Made by a program: the position numbers and the translations under genes
Notes under the pieces: generated by a model
What the model saw: the letters and a program-made list of their open reading frames with translations, nothing else
Told to the model about the DNA's origin: nothing
Databases searched by the model: none
Shown: positions 1-7,410 of the stretch, one piece after another
How positions within the stretch are numbered: position 1 is the stretch's first letter
How the letters are laid out: every line of letters begins with the position of its first letter
NCBI GenBank assembly: GCA_965201155.1
Contig: OZ241752.1
Coordinates: forward strand, 2,728,001 to 2,792,000
DNA length: 64,000 nt
Direction of reading: 5' to 3'
DNA from: JANQOH01 sp965201155
Lineage (GTDB): Bacteria > Pseudomonadota > Alphaproteobacteria > UBA7887

Positions 1-1
1 C

Positions 2-616
2 GGCACCCCCGCAGTCACCGTCGGCGCGGACGACCATATTGCCGTTGACGGCGAAGTGTTGCCGCCGGCGCCGAAAGCGCGCCTCTGGCGGTATCACAAA
101 CCGCGCGGCCTCGTCACCAGCCACGCCGACGAGAGAGGCCGCCCGACGGTATTCGGGCAGCTTCCCGATAATTTGCCGCGGCTGATTTCCGTCGGTCGAC
201 TCGACTTCAATTCCGAAGGTCTGCTGCTGCTGACCAATGACGGCGCGCTTGCGCGTCATCTCGAGCTGCCGGCGACCGGTTTTGTGCGCCGCTACCGGGT
301 GCGCGCCGACGGCGCCCTGGACACTGCGGCGCGCGCGAAACTGGCTGCCGGTCTGCGTATCGGCAGCGTCGCCTACGGTCCCGTAACCGCCGTTCTGCAA
401 GAGGGAAGCGGGCGCAATCGCTGGCATATGATCTCGCTGCGCGAAGGCCGCAACCGCGAAGTCCGGCGGTTGTTTGCTCATTTCGGTCTTGATGTCAGCA
501 GGCTGATACGTGTGTCATACGGCCCGTTTCAACTCGGCAAGCTGGGGGCGGGGGCGGTAGCGCCGGTGCCCGCCAAGGTGTTGACCGAGCAACTCGGCGC
601 GCGCTGGAAGCGGTGA
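2..616 (+). CDS. rluB: RsuA/RluB-family rRNA pseudouridine synthase (5' end outside window)
   Basis: The visible 204 residues are the catalytic part of a pseudouridine synthase that isomerises a uridine in rRNA, probably 23S. The family signature GRLDFNSEGLLLLTNDG contains the catalytic Asp. A second conserved stretch, GRNREVRRLFAHFG, lies near the C-terminus. The frame is open from base 2, so the S4 RNA-binding domain and true start lie upstream; the GTG at 56 is internal. The stop overlaps the rsmD start by four bases (GTGA), so the two rRNA-modification genes look translationally coupled. The split between RluB and other RsuA-family members is by similarity and context. Confidence 0.9.
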   Translation, partial: GTPAVTVGADDHIAVDGEVLPPAPKARLWRYHKPRGLVTSHADERGRPTVFGQLPDNLPRLISVGRLDFNSEGLLLLTNDGALARHLELPATGFVRRYRVRADGALDTAARAKLAAGLRIGSVAYGPVTAVLQEGSGRNRWHMISLREGRNREVRRLFAHFGLDVSRLIRVSYGPFQLGKLGAGAVAPVPAKVLTEQLGARWKR

Positions 617-1170
617 GGATCATTGCCGGACGCCTGCGCGGGCGGCGCATTGCCGTTCCGCCCGGCGCCGCCATCCGGCCCACCGGGGCGCGGGCGCGGG
701 AGGCGCTGTTCAACCTTCTGATGCACAATCCGGCCTTTGCAGATACGCCGCTTGCCGGCGCCACAGTGCTGGACGCGTTCGCCGGCTCCGGCATTCTGGG
801 TTTGGAAGCCCTGTCGCGCGGCGCCGGGCGGGTGCATTTTCTTGACACGGACCGCCGCGCGCTGAACGCCATCCGCGCCGCACTGGAGGCGTTCGACGCC
901 GGTGCACAAGCGGTATTTCATTATCGCGATGCGACGGCTCCGGGACCGGCCCCCGCTCCAGCTTCGGTTGTATTTCTTGACCCACCCTATGGTTCCGGAC
1001 TTGCCGCCCCGGCGCTGACGGCCCTTGCCGAGCAAGGCTGGCTGGCGCCGCGTGCCGTCGCAGCAGTGGAACACGCCGCCACCGAAACCGTGGAACCCCC
1101 CGCTGGATTTGTCGAAACAGCACGCCGTACCTACGGCCGCGGCGCCTTCCTTTTTCTCCGCCGGGCATGA
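613..1170 (+). CDS. rsmD: 16S rRNA (guanine(966)-N2)-methyltransferase
   Basis: 185-residue class I SAM-dependent methyltransferase that modifies G966 of 16S rRNA in the small subunit. The N-terminus MRIIAGRLRGRRI is typical of RsmD. The SAM-binding segment VLDAFAGSGILGLEALSRGA follows near residue 50, and the NPPY-type catalytic motif appears as FLDPPYGSG near residue 120. Translation starts at GTG 613, overlapping the rluB stop. The final ATGA overlaps a 27-codon reading frame that encodes the tail of a HigB toxin, so foreign DNA abuts the last codon without damaging rsmD. Confidence 0.93.
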   Translation: MRIIAGRLRGRRIAVPPGAAIRPTGARAREALFNLLMHNPAFADTPLAGATVLDAFAGSGILGLEALSRGAGRVHFLDTDRRALNAIRAALEAFDAGAQAVFHYRDATAPGPAPAPASVVFLDPPYGSGLAAPALTALAEQGWLAPRAVAAVEHAATETVEPPAGFVETARRTYGRGAFLFLRRA

Positions 1171-1250
1171 CATCCGCGCGCCGGAGGGTATTGTTCATCC
1201 GCTTCGAGGATGGGGAAGCCGCCGACGTGGACCTGATCGACCATCACTGA
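1167..1250 (+). pseudogene. C-terminal remnant of a HigB-type toxin
   Basis: A 27-codon frame (ATG 1167 to TGA 1248) encodes RFEDGEAADVDLIDHH at its end. This matches the C-terminal strand of HigB/RelE-like mRNA interferases, whose usual ending is FRFE-G-A-VDxxDYH. About 70 residues of a normal ~92-residue HigB are absent, including most of the fold. It directly precedes an intact higA-like gene in the usual higBA order, which supports the identification. The join to rsmD is exactly at the rsmD stop, suggesting deletion between a former higB and rsmD. Confidence 0.6.
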
Positions 1251-1269
1251 CCGAAGGGGAGTGCTGACC

Positions 1270-1581
1270 ATGAACGACATCGCAGGCCAGCGCGTCGGCC
1301 CGATGCTGAACCCGCCGCATCTGGGAGAACTGATCCGCGAGAGCATGGACGAGGCGGGCTGGACCGTGATCGGGACAGCGGCTCGTCTCGGCTGCGACCG
1401 GGTCTCGCTGTCGCGCCTGGTGAACGGCAAGGCGGGTCTGTCCGCGAACATGGCGCTCGCGCTGGAGGCCATCGGTTGGGGCACTGCCGATCACTGGATG
1501 CGGATGCAGGCAAGCTACGAACTGGCACAGGCGCGCCGGGAGCGGGGCGCCGAACGGCGAAGGAACGAAATGCACGCATGA
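1270..1581 (+). CDS. HigA-family antitoxin (XRE/HTH), orphan
   Basis: 103-residue DNA-binding protein of the HigA/VapI family. It starts with the typical sequence NPPHLGELIRESMDEAG, and the helix-turn-helix covers roughly residues 28-65 (GTAARLGCDRVSLSRLVNG). The basic C-terminus is also family-like. In a working pair it would neutralise HigB and repress the operon. ATG 1270 is preceded by GGGGAG at 1256-1261 with good spacing, so it is preferred over GTG 1261. Its toxin gene survives only as a short tail just upstream, so this is either a retained orphan regulator or a gene in decay. Confidence 0.8.
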   Translation: MNDIAGQRVGPMLNPPHLGELIRESMDEAGWTVIGTAARLGCDRVSLSRLVNGKAGLSANMALALEAIGWGTADHWMRMQASYELAQARRERGAERRRNEMHA

Positions 1582-1703
1582 CGGGATCGCGCAAGCGTTA
1601 TCGGACGAAAATCTGCGGCTGCTGACGCCCTCTGTTCCGAAGCACCGCACCCGGTCAACGGCAGTCCGCCGCCCTCGCGATGCGGGACAAGCGGCGCAGA
1701 CTG

Positions 1704-2171
1704 ATGCGCCTGTCGTGGAACGAGGTGCGCGCCCGCGCCGCGGCCTTTGCCGGGGACTGGAAGGACGCCGCCTACGAGAAGGGCGAAACCCAGAGCTTCT
1801 ACAACGCCTTCTTCGAGGTGTTCGGCGTGCAGCGCCGCAGCGTCGCGCGCTACGAGGCGCACGTGGCCAAGCTCGACAACCGCTCCGGTTATATCGACCT
1901 GTTCTGGCAGGGCGTGCTGATCGTCGAGCAGAAGAGTGCCGGGCGCGACCTTACGGCGGCCTACGCACAGGCCGGGGAGTATTTCGATGCTCTGCCAGAG
2001 CGTGACCGTCCGCGCTACATCCTGGTGAGCGATTTCCGGACCTTCGAGCTTCACGATCTGGACGAGCGCACAGTCGTCGCCTTCCCGCTGGCGGACCTGC
2101 CCGCGCATGTGGAGGCGTTCGGCATAAGGCTTTCGACCTGCGCACAGCCCGTCGGAAACCGTCTTCGCTGA
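1704..2171 (+). pseudogene. N-terminal nuclease domain of an MmeI/class IIS-type restriction-modification enzyme, truncated
   Basis: The 155 residues resemble the N-terminus of large fused nuclease-methyltransferases of the MmeI/YeeA type (about 900 residues). Motifs include ETQSFYNAFFEVFGV, RRSVARYE and EYFDALPERDRPRYILVSDF. The catalytic motif is complete: Asp65, nine residues, Glu75-Gln-Lys77, the D-X9-EXK arrangement known in MmeI. Similarity stops near residue 140 (HVEAFG), and an unrelated tail runs to the stop, so the helical, methyltransferase and target-recognition domains are missing. An upstream ATG at 1680 is possible. It could be a decayed gene or a free-standing nuclease domain. 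Confidence 0.65.
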
Positions 2172-2396
2172 GTGATACCGAATGCTGTTGGTGTCGACTC
2201 ATCCGCCTGCTCGGCTATCGCGCCGAAAACTGCGCCGTCTGCAAGCGAAAAAGCTGTCACAATCAATAACCGCTGGTATGAGGCGCTATGGGCGACGCTG
2301 CGGCCCCTGTGGTCGGAAAGATATTGCGGCCTGCAGCCACACTTCGCTGCATCCTTGTGCTACAAGGCGGGGTCAGAGGCGGGGCAGGGGGGTGTG
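2172..2396 (+). other. Non-coding spacer before the TRAP binding protein
   Basis: About 225 bases between the truncated nuclease gene and the TRAP binding protein. The frame stays open into the downstream gene, but the encoded residues resemble no known leader and the Tat signal starts only at 2397. A purine-rich ribosome binding site (GGGGCAGGGGGG) ends just before that start. I see no convincing promoter or hairpin. The segment may be decayed sequence from the missing part of the restriction gene. Confidence 0.4.
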
Positions 2397-3482
2397 ATGA
2401 AGCGTCGGGCTTTTCTCAAGGGTGCTGCGACGGGAGCGGCGCTGGGGGTCGCGTCGCCGGCGGTGGCGCGCGGCACGATCCGCTGGAAAATGGTGACTTG
2501 CTGGCCGAAAAATTTTCCGGCGCTCGGCACTGGTTCCGAGCGGGTGGCGAAAGCCATCAATGAAATGTCGGATGGACGCTTGCAGGTGCGCGTCTATGGC
2601 GCCGGCGAGCTGGTGCCGGCGTTCGAAGTGTTCGACGCCGTGCGCGAGGGAACGGCCGAACTCGGACATGACCCGCCCTATTACTGGATCGCCAAACACC
2701 CAGCCATGCCGTTTTTCTGCTCGGTGCCGGGCGGGCTGACGGCGCAAGAGCATGCTGCCTGGATATATTTCGGCGGGGGCCAGCGCCTGTGGGATGAACT
2801 CTATGCCGATTTCGGCGTGAAGGGAATCCTCGGCGGAACGGGCGGCTCGAATGTCGGCGGCTGGTTTCAAAAGCCGATCACGCAGCTGGCGGACATGCAG
2901 GGGCTGCGAATGCGCATTCCCGGCCTTGGCGGCGAACTGTTCAACCGCCTCGGCGCCATAACCGTGAACCTGCCTGGCGCCGAGATATTGCCGGCGCTGC
3001 AAACCGGCGCCATAGACGCCGCAGAATGGATCGCCCCCTACAATGATCTCGCCTTCGGTTTCCACAAGGTCGCCCGGTACTATTACGCGCCCGGGGTTCA
3101 CGAACCCGGGCCGGCACTGTCATTGACCGTGAACCGCAAGGCGTTCGATGAACTGCCGGCGGACTTGCAGCGCATCGTCGAACGCGCGGCCGGCGATGAA
3201 GCCTTTCGAATGCTGGCCGAAATGACTGTCGGCAACGCGGAGTCGCTGGTTGCGCTGAAGGAAAAGCACAATGTGGATTTGCGCCGGTTTCCGCCGGAGG
3301 TTGTGCGCGCCATGTTGACCGCCGCCGACGACGTGGTGGCGGATACCGCCGCACGCGACCCGCTTGCCGCGCGCATCCACGAAAACTGGACCGGGTTCCG
3401 ACGCAAGGTTGCGGCGCTCGCCCCGCTGACGGAACACGGATATATGGGACTGCGCGGCGCCCTCGCCCGTGCCGAACTGTGA
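2397..3482 (+). CDS. TRAP transporter substrate-binding protein, DctP/TakP-like, Tat-exported
   Basis: 361-residue periplasmic solute receptor for a TRAP transporter. The N-terminus MKRRAFLKGAATGAA carries a twin-arginine motif (RRAFLK), then an Ala-rich stretch ending near AVARG. The mature protein begins IRWKMVTCWPKNFPALGTG, as in TakP-type receptors that bind 2-oxo acids and other carboxylates. Start 2397 is chosen because it puts the Tat motif at the N-terminus and has a strong ribosome binding site. No DctQ or DctM membrane subunit lies within the window, so its transporter must be elsewhere. The ligand cannot be read from sequence; an organic or aromatic acid would fit the neighbouring genes. 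Confidence 0.85.
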   Translation: MKRRAFLKGAATGAALGVASPAVARGTIRWKMVTCWPKNFPALGTGSERVAKAINEMSDGRLQVRVYGAGELVPAFEVFDAVREGTAELGHDPPYYWIAKHPAMPFFCSVPGGLTAQEHAAWIYFGGGQRLWDELYADFGVKGILGGTGGSNVGGWFQKPITQLADMQGLRMRIPGLGGELFNRLGAITVNLPGAEILPALQTGAIDAAEWIAPYNDLAFGFHKVARYYYAPGVHEPGPALSLTVNRKAFDELPADLQRIVERAAGDEAFRMLAEMTVGNAESLVALKEKHNVDLRRFPPEVVRAMLTAADDVVADTAARDPLAARIHENWTGFRRKVAALAPLTEHGYMGLRGALARAEL

Positions 3483-3579
3483 TGGCCCGAGATCACGACT
3501 CCCGCGGCCGGGCCGTGATGGCAAGACCAAACTGGGTTCGTCAAGCGGCGGCGGCTGCCTGAACAGGGAAGGAAAAACG

Positions 3580-3894
3580 ATGTCGATGGTTCATGTCATT
3601 GCTGTGATCACGGCCAAGCCGGGCCTGCGCGGACAGATTCTGGAAGCATTTCAGGCCAACGTCCCTGCAGTCCGCGCCGAGGACGGGTGCATCGAATATA
3701 GCGCGGCGGTCGATGCCGACGGCGTAGGCGCGCTGCAAACGGCCTATGGCGCCGACAGCTTTGTTGTTATCGAGAAATGGGCCAGCCTCGATGCGCTGAA
3801 GGCTCACGCCGTCGCACCGCACATGAAAGCCTATGCCGCCAAAACCCGGGAGATGATCGCCGACCGCAAGATCCATGTGCTGACATCCGCCTGA
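3580..3894 (+). CDS. Antibiotic biosynthesis monooxygenase (ABM) domain protein, putative quinol monooxygenase
   Basis: 104-residue single-domain protein with the ABM ferredoxin-like fold. It starts MVHVIAVITAKPGLRGQILE. The centre holds the conserved EDGCIEYSAA segment, and FVVIEKWASLDALKAH leads into HMKAYA. YgiN-type homologues oxidise quinols without cofactor; others are uncharacterised. ATG 3580 follows GGAAGGAAAAACG, a good ribosome binding site. It converges on the thiolase gene with a 25-base gap that contains a short palindrome around 3900-3912. The link to the aromatic catabolic genes nearby is inference. Confidence 0.75.
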   Translation: MSMVHVIAVITAKPGLRGQILEAFQANVPAVRAEDGCIEYSAAVDADGVGALQTAYGADSFVVIEKWASLDALKAHAVAPHMKAYAAKTREMIADRKIHVLTSA

Positions 3895-3919
3895 ACGCGC
3901 AGGCAGTGCCTGGCGGTTC

Positions 3920-5125
3920 TCACACGCGCTCAAGCAGCGCGGCAATGCCCTGGCCAACGCCGATGCACATGGTGCACAGGGCGTAGCGTCCGCCGCGCCG
4001 CTGCAATTCCCGCATCGCCGTGGCGGCGAGGCGGGCGCCGCTCATCCCCAGCGGATGACCGAGTGCTATGGCGCCGCCATTCGGGTTCACATGCTCGGCA
4101 TCGTCCGCAAGGCCGAGGTCTCGCATTACGGCGAGCGCCTGTGCAGCGAACGCTTCATTGAGTTCGATAATGTCTACGTCACCCAGGGCGATGCCGGTGC
4201 GCTCAAGAAGCTTGCGCGTCGCCGGCGCCGGGCCCACGCCCATCAGGCGCGGCGCGACTCCGGCGGTTGCCATTCCCACAACACGCGCTTTCGGCTCCAG
4301 GCCGTGACGCCTGGCGGCGCTTTCCGAGGCGACGACGATCGCGCACGCGCCGTCATTGACACCGGAGGCGTTTCCCGCTGTTACACTGCCCCCCTCGCGA
4401 AACGGCGCTGGCAAACCGGCAAGACGCTCCAACGTGGTGTTCGGGCGGGGATGTTCGTCAACAGAAACCGTGATCGGATCCCCCTTGCGCCGGGGAAGCA
4501 CTATCGGTATGATCTCCTCGGCAAGGCGCCCCGCATCCATTGCTGCGCCAGCGCGCTGCTGGCTGCGCAGCGCGAAAGCATCCTGGTCGGCGCGGGATAC
4601 CTGAAACGCTTCCGCCACATTCTCCGCCGTCTCCGGCATGGAATCGACGCCGTAGCGTTGCTTCATCGCCGGATTGACAAACCGCCAGCCAATCGTGGTG
4701 TCGTAAATCTGCGCATTGCGCGCAAATCCGGCCTCGGCCTTGCCCATGACAAAAGGCGCCCGCGACATGCTTTCCACGCCGCCGGCGATCATCAGGTCGG
4801 CTTCCCCCGTCTTCAGCGCGCGTGCCGCGGTGCCGAGGGCGTCGAGGCCTGATCCGCAAAGCCGGTTGACAGTGCCGCCGGGCACGGCCTCGGACAAACC
4901 TGACAGCAGCGACGCCATGCGCGCCACATTGCGGTTGTCCTCGCCCGCCTGATTGGCGCAGCCCAGGATCACATCATCCAGCGCCGCCCAGTCGGTGTCC
5001 GGGTGGCGCGCCATCAACGCCTTGATGGGCGCCGCGGCGAGGTCATCCGTGCGCATCGAGGAAAGCGCGCCCGCATAGCGCCCGATCGGCGTGCGCACAG
5101 CGTCGCAAATATAGGCTTCGGTCAT
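3920..5125 (-). CDS. pcaF: Acetyl-CoA acyltransferase, 3-oxoadipyl-CoA thiolase type
   Basis: 401-residue thiolase. The nucleophile is Cys90 in NRLCGSGLDALG, with His357 in GGAIALGHPLG and Cys387 in CIGVGQG, the full catalytic set. The N-terminus (YICDAVRTPIGRYAGAL) and the GCANQAGEDNRNVARM segment are those of beta-ketoadipyl-CoA thiolases (PcaF/PaaJ/BoxE-like), which cleave 3-oxoadipyl-CoA to succinyl-CoA and acetyl-CoA. That is the last step after the box pathway, whose boxBC genes lie 2.3 kb away on the same strand. GAGAGGAAAT precedes the start. It is the last gene of the HDAC/micro-protein/thiolase group. A broader-range acetoacetyl-CoA thiolase is the alternative. Confidence 0.85.
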   Translation of the reverse strand: MTEAYICDAVRTPIGRYAGALSSMRTDDLAAAPIKALMARHPDTDWAALDDVILGCANQAGEDNRNVARMASLLSGLSEAVPGGTVNRLCGSGLDALGTAARALKTGEADLMIAGGVESMSRAPFVMGKAEAGFARNAQIYDTTIGWRFVNPAMKQRYGVDSMPETAENVAEAFQVSRADQDAFALRSQQRAGAAMDAGRLAEEIIPIVLPRRKGDPITVSVDEHPRPNTTLERLAGLPAPFREGGSVTAGNASGVNDGACAIVVASESAARRHGLEPKARVVGMATAGVAPRLMGVGPAPATRKLLERTGIALGDVDIIELNEAFAAQALAVMRDLGLADDAEHVNPNGGAIALGHPLGMSGARLAATAMRELQRRGGRYALCTMCIGVGQGIAALLERV

Positions 5126-5185
5126 GATTTCCTCTCTCCCAAATGTCGCCGCGGTGGCCTGAGGCCGTTGCCTCTCATGTTGTTT

Positions 5186-5314
5186 TCACGGTGCCTGGCC
5201 GCCGAACGGAAGCCGGTCCAGAACTGCGATCAGGAGCAGCATCGCGCCATAGGCGAGCGACCCGAACAGAATTGCCGCCGCCCATACCCGCATATGCGTA
5301 GTCAGCGCGTTCAT
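5186..5314 (-). CDS. 42-residue single-pass membrane micro-protein coupled to the HDAC gene
   Basis: The frame has 43 codons. The start ATG (5314) overlaps the stop of the deacetylase gene in an ATGA, the arrangement of translationally coupled genes. The product has a short N-terminal region (MNALTTHMR), one hydrophobic helix of about 20 residues (residues 11-32, WAAAILFGSLAY onwards), and a short tail DRLPFGGQAP. No family recognised. The gap to the downstream thiolase start is 60 bases. Support is the coupling and the clean transmembrane segment; chance ORFs of this length do occur in GC-rich DNA. Confidence 0.5.
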   Translation of the reverse strand: MNALTTHMRVWAAAILFGSLAYGAMLLLIAVLDRLPFGGQAP

Positions 5315-6234
5315 GCGGCCAGTTCCGCGACATGGGCGGCCACCGAGGCTGCCAGCGCGTCCAGGTCATAGCCGCCCTCGAGCGCCGATACCATTCGCCC
5401 GTCGCAGCTTTCATCGGCGATTTCGCGCAGGCGGCGGGTAATCCACGCATAATCCTCCTCGCCCAGTTCCAGCCCCGCCAGAGGGTCCCGGCGATGGGCG
5501 TCAAAACCCGCCGAAATCAGGATCAGCGATGGATGAAATGCGGCCAGCCGGTTGAAAAAACGACCCTCCCACGCGGCGCGGAATTCGCTGCTCCCGGCGC
5601 CGGCGCGCAAAGGCATGTTAACGAGATTCCCCACTCCCGTTTCGGACGCGGCTCCGGTGCCCGGATAAAAGGGCGCCTGATGGCTCGATGCGAAAAGCAC
5701 GCGCGGCTCGCGTGCAAAAGCCGCTTGCGTTCCATTGCCGTGATGCACGTCGAAATCGACGATGGCAACGCGCGGCAGGCCGTGTACGGCGAGAGCGTGC
5801 GCGGCGCCGATAGCGACATTGTTGAACAGGCAGAACCCCATGGCACGGTCCGGTTCCGCATGATGCCCCGGTGGCCGGACCGCACAAAATGCGCGCGGAA
5901 TTGCTTCCGTGAGGACCATATCGACTGCGGCGCAAACAGCGCCCGCTGCGCACAGCGCCGCCTCTCGCGAGCCGGGAGAAACTACGGTGTCCCCGTCGAT
6001 CCACGCATGGCCCTGGGCCGGCACCGCGGCCAGCACCCGGTCGATCATTGCCGGTCGGTGCACGCGCTCAAGTTGTTCCCGCAGTGCCGCAGGGGCAGAC
6101 CGGCGGGGCAGGGAGAGGAATTCCGGCGCAGCGAGGGCCCCGGCAACGGCGCGCAGCCGGTCCGCGCGTTCCGGGTGTCCGACGCCCGTGTCATGGTTCA
6201 GAAATACCGGATCGTCGAAAATCGCCAGAGTCAT
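5311..6234 (-). CDS. Histone deacetylase family protein (acetylpolyamine/acetoin-type deacetylase)
   Basis: 307-residue arginase/deacetylase-fold zinc hydrolase. All catalytic elements are present: the HH pair in RPPGHHAE (His124-His125), zinc ligands Asp162 and His164 in DFDVHHGNGT, third ligand Asp245 in SAGFDAHRRDPL, and the LEGGYD loop near the end. Bacterial members remove acetyl groups from polyamines, small molecules or lysine side chains; the substrate is not predictable here. Start 6234 matches family length, and an in-frame ATG at 6249 is possible. The frame is open further upstream to 6408, but that stretch shows no conservation. Its stop overlaps the 42-residue membrane protein. 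Confidence 0.88.
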   Translation of the reverse strand: MTLAIFDDPVFLNHDTGVGHPERADRLRAVAGALAAPEFLSLPRRSAPAALREQLERVHRPAMIDRVLAAVPAQGHAWIDGDTVVSPGSREAALCAAGAVCAAVDMVLTEAIPRAFCAVRPPGHHAEPDRAMGFCLFNNVAIGAAHALAVHGLPRVAIVDFDVHHGNGTQAAFAREPRVLFASSHQAPFYPGTGAASETGVGNLVNMPLRAGAGSSEFRAAWEGRFFNRLAAFHPSLILISAGFDAHRRDPLAGLELGEEDYAWITRRLREIADESCDGRMVSALEGGYDLDALAASVAAHVAELAA

Positions 6235-6432
6235 TGCGGAGCCATTCATTTGCGCCTGCGGACGAAGCATCGGGCGTGCCGGATATTCACCGATTCGGCC
6301 TCGCAAGTCGAGTGCGGAATCGGCTCGTTCCCACCCCTTATGAGGGATGCAGGCGCCCCCCTTGGGCGTTGCACCCCAGCCTTGCGCGTTTACCATGGCG
6401 TAAAGCATACTGAGGCGCCCCAGATTTTCCCC

Positions 6433-7365
6433 ATGTTCCGGTTTTTCAGCACATCACGGGGATTGGCGCCGGCATTTGCCCGGCTGCCCGACACGGCGCG
6501 CGGCGCGCTGTGGATGCTGCTGGCGTGCGTCTGCTTTTCCGCCATGAACGGCGTTGTGCGGCATCTGGTGCAGGACCTGCCGGTTCTGATGGTGGTCTTT
6601 TTCCGTTCCTGCTTCGGTTTGTTCGCCATGCTGCCGTTTCTGTTGCGGCCGGGTCTGGCGTCACTCAAGCCGGCGCGCTTTCGCTGGCATGTTGTCCGGG
6701 CCGTTATCGGTCTTGTGGCGATGGGGTGCTGGTTCTACGCACTCGGCCACATGCCGCTGGCCGAGGCCACCGCGCTGAGCTTCACCATGCCGCTGTTCGC
6801 CTCGGTCGCCGCGGTGCTGCTATTGGGAGAAGTCATGCGGGCGCGGCGCTGGAGCGCCGTCATCATCGGCTTCGCCGGCGCCATGATCATTCTGCGCCCG
6901 GGATTTGTCGCAATCACCGATGCCACCCTGCTGGTGCTGTTTTCCGCGCTGCTCATGGCGATGAACCAGACCGTCGTCAAGATGCTGTCACGCGACGAAC
7001 ACGCCAACGGGATCGTATTCTGGCTGGCGTTCCTCATGACACCGGCGTCTCTTGTGCCGGCGCTGTTCGTCTGGCAGACGCCAGACCCTGCCCAATTTGC
7101 GTGGCTGGCGGTGCTTGGCGTCATCTCCACCATCGCCCACCAATGCATGGTGCGGGCGCTTGCCTCCACCGACGCTACGGCTGTTTATCCGTTTGACTTT
7201 ACGCGCTTGATCTTCACCGCATTGATCGGGTTCTTCGCATTCGGCGAAGTGCCCGACCTCTGGACATGGGTTGGCGCCGCAGTCATCGCCGGCAGCGCGA
7301 TCTATATCGCCCGCCGCGAAGCGAAGTTGCGTCGCGCCGAACGCACCGGCGAGCCGCGGCCTTGA
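6433..7365 (+). CDS. DMT-superfamily permease with two EamA domains
   Basis: 310-residue inner-membrane protein with ten predicted hydrophobic helices in two EamA repeats. The first ends around IIGFAGAMIILRPG and the second around VGAAVIAGSAIYIARR. Members export amino acids, nucleobases or other metabolites; the substrate is unknown. ATG 6433 is placed just before the first helix; the frame is open upstream but there it overlaps the divergent deacetylase gene and has no membrane character. It converges with boxB across 45 bases that hold a small hairpin. Confidence 0.82.
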   Translation: MFRFFSTSRGLAPAFARLPDTARGALWMLLACVCFSAMNGVVRHLVQDLPVLMVVFFRSCFGLFAMLPFLLRPGLASLKPARFRWHVVRAVIGLVAMGCWFYALGHMPLAEATALSFTMPLFASVAAVLLLGEVMRARRWSAVIIGFAGAMIILRPGFVAITDATLLVLFSALLMAMNQTVVKMLSRDEHANGIVFWLAFLMTPASLVPALFVWQTPDPAQFAWLAVLGVISTIAHQCMVRALASTDATAVYPFDFTRLIFTALIGFFAFGEVPDLWTWVGAAVIAGSAIYIARREAKLRRAERTGEPRP

Positions 7366-7378
7366 TGGCTGGCGGCTC

Positions 7379-7404
7379 GCAGGGCCCCCGGTCAGGGACC
7401 CTGC
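7379..7404. terminator. Small hairpin between converging DMT and boxB genes
   Basis: Arms GCAGGG (7379-7384) and CCCTGC (7399-7404), with a further possible CCC/GGG pairing inside the loop. It sits in the 45-base gap where two genes end head-on, the expected place for a bidirectional terminator. There is no T-tract, so Rho may be needed. Confidence 0.3.
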
Positions 7405-7410
7405 AGCGCT

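Noticed and set aside
2172..2396. 75-codon upstream extension of the TRAP binding protein
   Set aside because: It would bury the twin-arginine signal inside the protein. The Shine-Dalgarno sequence and Tat motif both point to 2397.
5332..6432. N-terminal extension of the DMT transporter frame
   Set aside because: The frame is open for over 360 codons upstream but there it is antisense to the deacetylase gene and not membrane-like. The permease starts at 6433.
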